64,000 nucleotides of DNA from Hyphomonas sp. (GTDB lineage: Bacteria; Pseudomonadota; Alphaproteobacteria; Caulobacterales; Hyphomonadaceae). Where the stretch lies: positions 3,100,001 to 3,164,000 of the forward strand of contig NZ_CP051230.1 in the NCBI RefSeq assembly GCF_017792385.1, in the 5' to 3' direction. The first letter of the stretch is position 1, and each line of letters begins with the position of its first letter. This document shows positions 58,123 to 64,000 of this stretch, piece by piece. The notes beneath the pieces are model-generated. The model saw nothing but the letters and a program-made list of their open reading frames with translations, did no database searches and was not told the origin of the DNA. The position numbers were made by a program, and so were the translations under genes.

Positions 58123-59763
58123 ATGCCGCCCCATCCGCTGATGGCTGAATTCGATACCGAAGAACTGGTCGGGGCGGTGGCCATGATGCTGCGGGCATCC
58201 ATGTCCAACCCCGTCTCGACAGCCAAGGCCGCCAGCCGGATGGCGACGGACAGCGCCCGTATCCTCATGGGCCAGTCGGATCGACAGGCTGACCCGCGCG
58301 ACCGCCGTTTCCAGAACCCGGCATGGCGCGAGAATCCATTCTATCGCCGCGGCATGCAGGCCTATCTGGCAACTCAGGAGCATGTTCAGGACTGGGTCGA
58401 AAATCTCAGCATGTCGGAACTTGAACATGCCCGCGCCAGGTTCATGACCCGCATGCTGCTGGATGCTGCCGCCCCGACAAACACCTTCATCGGCAATCCG
58501 GACGCCAACCGACGCATGGTCGAGACGGGCGGGCTATCGCTGTTGCGGGGCCTTCAGAATGCCTATTCGGACCTGACCCGGAATGATGGTCTGCCGAGCC
58601 AGGTCGACAAGCGACCGTTCAAGGTCGGGCGAAATCTGGCGACGTCCCGGGGCAAGGTGATCTGGAAGAATGAACTGCTCGAGCTGATCCAGTATGAGCC
58701 GAATACGGACAAGGTACATCAAACACCTGTGCTGATCGTTCCACCACAGATCAACAAGTTCTACGCCATGGACCTGTCGCCGGCCACATCGATGGTCCGG
58801 TTCCTGCGGGCGCAGGAATTGCAGACATTTGTGCTGTCCTGGCGAAACCCGCAAAAGGAGCATGCCGACTGGGGCATGCGGGAATATGTGGATGCGTTGA
58901 TCCAGGCCAGCGCGGTAATCCGCAAGGTGACCGGGTCCGGTAGGATTAATGTGGCCGGGGCCTGCTCCGGCGGGATCACGGCTGCGGTCCTTGCCAGCCT
59001 CCTGTCCGCTGCAGGCGATGACAGGATCAACAGTCTGACCTTCATGGTCTGTGTGCTCAACCCCCAGCGGGATGACAGTGAACTCGGACAGATTGCATCC
59101 GACCACAGTCTCGAAGTCGCTCGCGCCTATTCCCGCCGGAAAGGAATCCTGAAGGGCAAGGATCTCGCACGCATGTTTGCGTGGATGCGCCCGAATGATC
59201 TGATCTGGAATTATGTCGTCAACAATTACCTTCTGGGCGAGGATCCGCCGCCCTTTGACATCCTGTTCTGGAACAATGATTCCACCAATCTGACGGCCCA
59301 GCTCCATTCCGACTATCTGGACATCGGACTGAACCAGCCCTTCGATCACCCCGGTGAGTTTGATGTCGCTGGCCATCCGCTGGATTTGTCGAAGGTGACC
59401 GCTGACGCATTCGTCGTTGGGGGAATGACGGACCATATAACCCCATGGAAGGCTTGCTACAGAACCCTCGGGCTCCTCGGCTCGCAGAATGTCGAGTTCG
59501 TTTTGTCGTCGAGCGGGCATATCCAGTCCCTCCTGAACCCACCGGGAAACCCGAAGGCACGCATGTTCCGGAATGGCGAACGACCATCGGAGCCCGAAGC
59601 ATGGCTTGCTGGCGCACGTGAAGAGACGGGCAGCTGGTGGCCTGTCTGGGGAGCGTGGCTGAAGGCTCGGTCCGGCGCATTGAAAACTGCGCCCGAGGCT
59701 TGCGGAAGCGATGCCTTTCCCCCTCTCTATGAGGCGCCGGGCCGCTACGTTTTCGACGAGTGA
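58123..59763 (+). CDS. phaC: Polyhydroxyalkanoate synthase (second copy), class I-like
   Basis: 546 residues with AAGGGGAGGTG before the ATG. The PhaC N-terminal domain (RFQNPAWRENPFYRRGMQAYLATQEHVQDWVENL, SPTNTFIGNPDANRRMVETGGLSLLRGLQNAYSD) is followed by the hydrolase core with box GACSGG, nucleophile Cys281, Asp in VGGMTDHITPW and His in LSSSGHIQSLL. Motif GGLSLLRGLQNAY matches PhaC proteins. It is shorter than the first copy (622) and has its own control: divergent from a TetR gene and followed 27 bases later by a depolymerase-like hydrolase gene. The two synthases differ in box sequence (GYCLGG against GACSGG) and so are probably not recent duplicates. Confidence 0.9.
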   Translation: MPPHPLMAEFDTEELVGAVAMMLRASMSNPVSTAKAASRMATDSARILMGQSDRQADPRDRRFQNPAWRENPFYRRGMQAYLATQEHVQDWVENLSMSELEHARARFMTRMLLDAAAPTNTFIGNPDANRRMVETGGLSLLRGLQNAYSDLTRNDGLPSQVDKRPFKVGRNLATSRGKVIWKNELLELIQYEPNTDKVHQTPVLIVPPQINKFYAMDLSPATSMVRFLRAQELQTFVLSWRNPQKEHADWGMREYVDALIQASAVIRKVTGSGRINVAGACSGGITAAVLASLLSAAGDDRINSLTFMVCVLNPQRDDSELGQIASDHSLEVARAYSRRKGILKGKDLARMFAWMRPNDLIWNYVVNNYLLGEDPPPFDILFWNNDSTNLTAQLHSDYLDIGLNQPFDHPGEFDVAGHPLDLSKVTADAFVVGGMTDHITPWKACYRTLGLLGSQNVEFVLSSSGHIQSLLNPPGNPKARMFRNGERPSEPEAWLAGAREETGSWWPVWGAWLKARSGALKTAPEACGSDAFPPLYEAPGRYVFDE

Positions 59764-59790
59764 AGCCCTGTTGTACCGGAGTAGGGGCCC

Positions 59791-60633
59791 ATGAAGAGCA
59801 AGCCAGACCGTCACCCAGAGATTTCCATGCAGGAACTGGACGGCTTGCGCCTGCGGACAGCTCATTGGGCTTTGGACGGTCCGGAGACACAGCCAACATT
59901 GCTCTTCTTCAACGGGATCGGTGCGAATTTGGAGCTCACGGCTGGTCTTGGGGACATGTTTCCGGATCGCGAAATTTTCACGTTTGACGTTCCGGGCGTC
60001 GGGGGCAGCGACGTTACGCGATGGCCATACCGACCGTGGATGCTGGCGCGCTGGACGCGCAAGCTTCTGGACCGCAACGGTATTGGCGCTGTCGATGTCA
60101 TGGGCGTGTCCTGGGGCGGCGCGCTGGCCCAGCAATTCGCCTTCCAGTATCGCAACCGTGTCCAGCGTCTGGTCCTGTGTGCGACAAGCGCTGGCGTGAC
60201 GATGATTCCGGGACACCCAAAGTCCCTGACCAAGATGGTGGACGCGCGTCGCTATACCGACCCCGACTTCATGCGCCAGAGTTTCGAGAGCCTGTATGGC
60301 GAGGCTGTAGAGGGGGAGGCAGGCCGTCACATAGACAATCTGATGCCCCCGGACCCGAAGGGCTATATCTATCAATTGCTGGCATTCGCCGGGTGGACCA
60401 GCCTGCCATTCATCCGCTTCCTGAACATGCCGTCATTGGTCATCATGGGGGATCGGGACACAATCGTGCCGCTCGTGAACGGACGGATACTCAGGGCCGG
60501 GCTTCCAGATGCGCGCCTTCATGTCATCGAGAAGGGGGGGCATCTTTTCCTTGTCACGCGCGCAGGGGAGACCGGTCAGGTCATCCGGAGTTTCCTGTCC
60601 GAACACATGTCGGAAGGCATCGCCGCGGCGTGA
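59791..60633 (+). CDS. phaZ: PHA depolymerase-like alpha/beta hydrolase (PhaZ type)
   Basis: 280 residues. Serine nucleophile Ser107 in MGVSWGGALAQQFAFQY, Asp in IMGDRDTIVPLVNGR and His in IEKGGHLFLVT. The opening ELDGLRLRTAHW and TLLFFNGIGANLELTAGL, and PRRWPYRPWMLARW-like WPYRPWMLARWTRKLLDR, match intracellular medium-chain PHA depolymerases (PhaZ of Pseudomonas phaC1-phaZ-phaC2). Context supports it: it directly follows phaC on the same strand. It would release hydroxyacids from granules. A simple esterase role cannot be excluded without assay. Its stop abuts the convergent HPt gene. Confidence 0.82.
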   Translation: MKSKPDRHPEISMQELDGLRLRTAHWALDGPETQPTLLFFNGIGANLELTAGLGDMFPDREIFTFDVPGVGGSDVTRWPYRPWMLARWTRKLLDRNGIGAVDVMGVSWGGALAQQFAFQYRNRVQRLVLCATSAGVTMIPGHPKSLTKMVDARRYTDPDFMRQSFESLYGEAVEGEAGRHIDNLMPPDPKGYIYQLLAFAGWTSLPFIRFLNMPSLVIMGDRDTIVPLVNGRILRAGLPDARLHVIEKGGHLFLVTRAGETGQVIRSFLSEHMSEGIAAA

Positions 60634-61197
60634 TCAGGTCGCGGAAGTCTTGACGGCGACGCGCTCTTCCAGGGCATCACATACGGCGTCCGCAACAGAT
60701 TGCGCTGCATCCCCCCGACCAATTGAACTGAACGCCGCTGCGCAGGCTTCAACATGCAAATTGATCAGCGCGACATTCTCTCCGGGTTCGGACTTCGCAA
60801 CGAGAGTGCAAAGCGAGCCGCACAAGCGGGAAATTGCCGGATATCCGTAGGATGTGGCCACGCCACGAATATTGTGGGCGCAGGTTTCCAGCATCTTGTA
60901 GTCGGCAAGACCAGCCGTGTCGGACTGGGCGGCGACCCAGGCAGTCTTGAGGCGGTCGAGATCGGCTTGCATCCAGGCATCGAATTGCGAGGCAAGGCCG
61001 TCCACAGCCGCTTCTGCGCGATTGCCCAACTCGTCTGGATCGTGTCCGTTGTCCTGCGTGTCTTCAATACCTTCCGGGGGCGATGTAGCCGGGGTCAGCT
61101 TGATCACGCGACTGATGTCCGGGGTAACCGGTGCCGTTGACGAGGAAGAGGGGGAGCCGGAGCTGGGTTTCAGCTTGCCAATCAAAGCCTTGAGCAT
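60634..61197 (-). CDS. HPt domain-containing phosphotransfer protein
   Basis: 187 residues. A disordered Ser/Pro/Thr-rich N-terminus (to about 60) precedes a helical bundle; the HPt histidine is His108 in MLETCAHNIRGVATSYGYPAISRLCGSL, where proteobacterial HPt proteins have A-H-x-L-K-G-x-A. The Arg/Gly and YGYP pattern are kept. It would relay phosphate between hybrid kinases and response regulators. The hybrid kinase of the H-NOX operon has a C-terminal receiver, so a free HPt protein would be needed for a phosphorelay, but nothing in the sequence ties the two together. Other hybrid kinases are expected elsewhere. Confidence 0.75.
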   Translation of the reverse strand: MLKALIGKLKPSSGSPSSSSTAPVTPDISRVIKLTPATSPPEGIEDTQDNGHDPDELGNRAEAAVDGLASQFDAWMQADLDRLKTAWVAAQSDTAGLADYKMLETCAHNIRGVATSYGYPAISRLCGSLCTLVAKSEPGENVALINLHVEACAAAFSSIGRGDAAQSVADAVCDALEERVAVKTSAT

Positions 61198-61273
61198 GGT
61201 GTATTCCTGTATTTGGAACCACCCTAGCGTCGAAGGCTTAACGTTTTACTGACCAAAGAACACTGAAATCGTT

Positions 61274-62038
61274 CTAGAAACCAAACTGCTCGCGCAGGAT
61301 GCGTTCATCAAGGGCGTGCCCCGGATCGAAGAGCATGGTGAGGCGCCTGCGGTCTTCCTGCACATCCACACTGACCACGTCGCGTACTTCCTGATTGTCT
61401 GCTGCAGCCGCGACCGGCCGCAGGACCGGAGCAACGACATCAATCCGGACATGCGCGTCCCGGCGAAGCAGCGCGCCCTTCCATCTCCTTGGCCGGAATG
61501 CGCTGACGGGTGTAAGCGCCAGCAGACCGGCCCCGATCGGCAGGATCGGGCCATGAGCCGACAGATTGTAGGCAGTCGATCCGGCAGGAGTTGCCACCAT
61601 CAATCCGTCGCAGGCGAGTTCCGTCATCCGGATCTTGCCGTCTACCGTGATCTGCAGGCGAGAGGTCTGGGCGGTCTGCCGGAACATCGAGACTTCATTG
61701 ATGGCCAGGGCACGATGTTCCTGATCATGCACGTCGCGCACGATCATGCGGAGCGGGGAGATCACCGCGCGTTCGGCCGCGTTTATGCGATCGGGCAAAT
61801 CGTCTGTCCCGAACTCGTTCATCAGGAAGCCAACCGTGCCACGGTTCATGCCGTAGACCGGCTTGCCCCCCTCGAATTGCCGGCGCAGCGAGTCCAGCAT
61901 GGCGCCGTCGCCTCCCAGCGCCACGATGACGTCCGCATCTTCCTCGTCACACTGGCCATAGCGTTTCGTCAGGACAGACCAGGCGTCCTGCGCCTCCGGG
62001 CGTTTTGACGCGTAAAAGTGTAAGCGCATTCCATTCAT
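61274..62038 (-). CDS. nadK: NAD kinase
   Basis: 254 residues. GGDG motif at 42-45 in ADVIVALGGDGAMLDSLRR, the AINE region (ALAINEVSMFRQ), and DGLMVATPAGSTAYNLSAHGPILPIGAGLLALTPVSAFRPRRWKG, the NAD-binding conserved block. It phosphorylates NAD with ATP to make NADP. The enzyme is short, as in other alphaproteobacteria. It starts at the ATG ending at 62038; an in-frame ATG three codons later is equivalent. It is divergent from the aldolase-family gene at 62207. Confidence 0.95.
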   Translation of the reverse strand: MNGMRLHFYASKRPEAQDAWSVLTKRYGQCDEEDADVIVALGGDGAMLDSLRRQFEGGKPVYGMNRGTVGFLMNEFGTDDLPDRINAAERAVISPLRMIVRDVHDQEHRALAINEVSMFRQTAQTSRLQITVDGKIRMTELACDGLMVATPAGSTAYNLSAHGPILPIGAGLLALTPVSAFRPRRWKGALLRRDAHVRIDVVAPVLRPVAAAADNQEVRDVVSVDVQEDRRRLTMLFDPGHALDERILREQFGF

Positions 62039-62206
62039 GGGGGCTCATCTGCTTTGCCGGAGGGGTTGGCGTCAAGGCGGTTTGCGGAACGGGCGGCCTC
62101 AGCAAAATGGCCGGCAGACAGCTTCGTGACGCGGGCGTCAGCTTTTTCTGGCCTGATATCGCCTTTTCCGCTAAATTGTCGCCAGAACGACAAGGGAGAT
62201 ACGATC

Positions 62207-62998
62207 ATGGCCGACGGCGCACAGAAACCAGACATCCGGTCCGCAGTAACCGCAGAAGAGTGGCAGGCCCGCGTGGACCTTGCGGCACTCTACCGACTGG
62301 TCGCCCTGCATGGCTGGGATGACATGATCTTCACGCACATTTCCCACCGTGTGCCCGGCCCGGACCACCATTTCCTGATCAATCCCTATGGTCACTTCTT
62401 CGAGGAGATCACGGCATCTTCTCTGGTAAAGGTCGATCTGGAAGGCAATGTCGTGCAGGAGACCGATCACTTCATCAATCCGGCAGGGTTTACCATCCAC
62501 TCGGCGATCCATGATGCGCGCGAGGATGCCAAAGTGGTGATTCACCTTCATACGGATCAGGGGGTGGCCGTGTCGTCCCAGAAGGAAGGGTTGATGCCGC
62601 TCAGCCAGACCGCAATGATCGTGCGGGAGGATGTGTCCTATCATGACTATGAAGGCATTGCGCTTGATCTCGATGAACGCGAGCGGCTCGTGGCCGACCT
62701 TGGTCCGAAAAAGCACTCCATGCTCCTTCGCAATCACGGCACGCTGACCATCGGCGACACGGCTGCGTCTGCCTTCACCCGCATGTTCTTCCTCGAGCGC
62801 GCCTGCAATATGCAGATCATGGCCCTGTCGGCCGGAAGAGATGGCGTGCTGGAATGTGAATCCGATCTGCAGGAGAAGGTTGCCGGTCAGGGCGGAATGA
62901 CGGAACACAGTTCCGGCATGAACATGATCACGGAGAAACTGATCTGGCCTGCGCTGCTGCGCAAACTGGACCGCCAGATGCCGGGCTATGACGCCTAA
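62207..62998 (+). CDS. Class II aldolase/adducin family protein
   Basis: Start at ATG 62207 (AAGGGAG ahead); the longer frame upstream is not coding-like. 263 residues. Class II aldolase metal site: HGWDDMIFTHISHRVPG (acid/base region), VVIHLHTDQGVAVSS (zinc-binding H-x-H) and SMLLRNHGTLTIGDTAASAFTRMFFLERACNMQIMALS (third His). L-fuculose-phosphate-type aldolases and adducins share this fold; the substrate is unknown. The catalytic Glu of the fuculose aldolases cannot be placed with confidence. A short AGGGG-TTT-CCCCT hairpin overlaps its stop codon. hemA follows 103 bases later on the same strand. Confidence 0.85.
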   Translation: MADGAQKPDIRSAVTAEEWQARVDLAALYRLVALHGWDDMIFTHISHRVPGPDHHFLINPYGHFFEEITASSLVKVDLEGNVVQETDHFINPAGFTIHSAIHDAREDAKVVIHLHTDQGVAVSSQKEGLMPLSQTAMIVREDVSYHDYEGIALDLDERERLVADLGPKKHSMLLRNHGTLTIGDTAASAFTRMFFLERACNMQIMALSAGRDGVLECESDLQEKVAGQGGMTEHSSGMNMITEKLIWPALLRKLDRQMPGYDA

Positions 62999-63101
62999 GG
63001 GGTTTCCCCTATGCGACAAAAGCGGTCCGCGACGTATGGAGCCATTATCAATTGCCGTTTCGGCCATTATGTAGGCTCGGAAGAGATCGGGAAGTAGACA
63101 G

Positions 63102-64000
63102 ATGAAGCATCTGAAGGCCTTCGAGGACGCCCTCAATTCCATTCATGGCGAAGGCCGTTACCGGGTTTTCGTGGACCTGCACCGTCACAAGGGCAGGTTT
63201 CCGAAAGCTACGGCACGGTTCGAGGACGGCGAGCGGGAAGTCACCATCTGGTGTTCGAATGATTATCTTGGCATGGGCCAGGATGATCACGTCATCAATG
63301 CGATGCACGAGGCGATCGACAGTTTCGGCGCCGGCTCCGGCGGCACGCGCAACATTTCCGGCACCACCCGCTACCATGTCGACCTCGAGCGTGAACTCGC
63401 GGACCTGCATGGCAAGCAATCAGCGCTCCTGTTCACGTCGGGCTATGTGTCGAATGAGGCGACCTTGTCGACGCTCGGAAAGATCCTGCCCGATCTGATC
63501 ATCTATTCCGACTCGCTGAACCATGCCTCGATGATCGAAGGCATTCGCCGGTCGGGCGCGGACCGTCGCATCTTCCGCCACAATGATGTCGATCATCTTC
63601 GTGCCCTGATGGAGAATGATGATCCGGACCGTCCGAAGCTGATTGCGTTTGAGAGCGTCTATTCGATGGACGGCGATTTCGGCCGCATGGAGGAGATTTG
63701 CGATCTCGCCGACGAGTTCAACGCACTGACCTATCTCGATGAAGTACATGCGGTCGGCATGTATGGTGAGAATGGTGCCGGTGTTGCCGAAATGTGGAAT
63801 CTGGCTGACCGGATCGACATTATCGAGGGAACGCTCGGCAAGGCCTATGGCGTGATGGGCGGCTACATTGCCGGCCATGAAACCGTGGTTGATGCCATCC
63901 GGTCGATGGCGTCGGGCTTCATCTTCACGACATCGACCTGTCCGGTCATGGCGGCCGGCGCGCTGGCCAGCATCCAGAAACTGCGGACCGATGAAGGCCG
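63102..64000 (+). CDS. hemA: 5-aminolevulinate synthase (runs off window end)
   Basis: Frame open from ATG 63102 to the window edge, about 299 codons of the usual 400 or so. N-terminus reads MKHLKAFEDALNSIHGEGRYRVFVDLHRHKGRFPKATARFEDGEREVTIWCSNDYLGMG, the classic ALAS opening. The glycine/succinyl-CoA site and PLP sites follow: GAGSGGTRNISGTTRYHVDLERELADLHGK, YSDSLNHASMIEGIRRSG, DEVHAVGMYG and the PLP lysine Lys247 in EGTLGKAYGVMGGYIAG. It condenses glycine and succinyl-CoA to 5-aminolevulinate, the first step of haem synthesis in alphaproteobacteria. No FNR-type box was found in the 103 bases upstream. The C-terminus is outside the window. Confidence 0.95.
   Translation, partial: MKHLKAFEDALNSIHGEGRYRVFVDLHRHKGRFPKATARFEDGEREVTIWCSNDYLGMGQDDHVINAMHEAIDSFGAGSGGTRNISGTTRYHVDLERELADLHGKQSALLFTSGYVSNEATLSTLGKILPDLIIYSDSLNHASMIEGIRRSGADRRIFRHNDVDHLRALMENDDPDRPKLIAFESVYSMDGDFGRMEEICDLADEFNALTYLDEVHAVGMYGENGAGVAEMWNLADRIDIIEGTLGKAYGVMGGYIAGHETVVDAIRSMASGFIFTTSTCPVMAAGALASIQKLRTDEG

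Noticed and set aside
1..64000. tRNA or rRNA genes, CRISPR arrays, insertion sequences, phage genes
   Set aside because: Scanned by eye for conserved rRNA and tRNA stretches, regularly spaced repeats, transposase and integrase motifs; none found.

Overview
The window looks like chromosome of a stalked or budding alphaproteobacterium in Caulobacterales, most likely Hyphomonadaceae. The evidence is an hfaABD-type holdfast-anchor operon (41.4-43.6 kb), two lipoproteins resembling a Caulobacter lipoprotein family, 5-aminolevulinate synthase (the C4 haem route), an alphaproteobacterial PstA with a long N-terminal domain, DUF2336, and a GC-rich sequence. No rRNA, tRNA, CRISPR array, insertion sequence or phage gene was recognised. 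This is ordinary chromosome with a low-oxygen/storage/adhesion accessory section in the middle.

Layout. 0-8 kb: a glutaryl-CoA dehydrogenase whose CoA-transferase partner runs off the left edge, a P1-family peptidase lipoprotein, an FGE-like lipoprotein joined to a large beta-propeller amidohydrolase, an NTF2-like lipoprotein and a GNAT acetyltransferase. 8.4-14 kb: a complete tripartite RND efflux operon. 14-16.4 kb: a membrane GGDEF-EAL protein. 16.4-38.1 kb: a stress/microaerobic island with a host-attachment-like protein, DUF2267, BON protein, two pairs of small exported paralogues, a PPOX protein, a P-type ATPase, a tandem universal stress protein, an ABC exporter with HlyD adaptor, AckA and Pta, a phasin, a FixL/FixJ pair, a FixK/FNR-type regulator, a flavodoxin and a PHA synthase. 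Five good FNR/FixK-type boxes (TTGA-N6-TCAA) and one doubtful one lie in its intergenic regions, and the regulator's recognition helix (ETVSR) is the type that reads that sequence.

38.2-43.7 kb: a response regulator, hybrid histidine kinase and H-NOX haem protein form one operon. It is divergent from hfaABD and its far end abuts the O2-type PHA synthase. Two abutting perfect inverted repeats lie in the H-NOX/hfaA intergenic region. This NO-sensor/holdfast-anchor/PHA arrangement is the most interesting part of the window. 43.9-50 kb is housekeeping: trigger factor, DUF2336, a degenerate EAL protein, a NUDIX hydrolase, HslUV. 50.2-55.5 kb: pstCAB-phoU-phoB behind a candidate Pho box, without pstS or phoR. 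55.5-60.6 kb: dienelactone hydrolase, a phasin with a C-terminal helix-hairpin-helix, a TetR regulator divergent from a second PHA synthase, and a PHA depolymerase-like hydrolase. 60.6-64 kb: an HPt protein, NAD kinase, a class II aldolase-family protein and the start of hemA.

How it fits together (inference): low oxygen would act through FixLJ and the FixK-like protein on stress, acetate-kinase and PHA genes. NO would act through H-NOX and its kinase on a LuxR-type regulator placed between PHA synthesis and holdfast anchoring. Phosphate status would act through Pho. The common theme is switching between growth, carbon storage and surface attachment.
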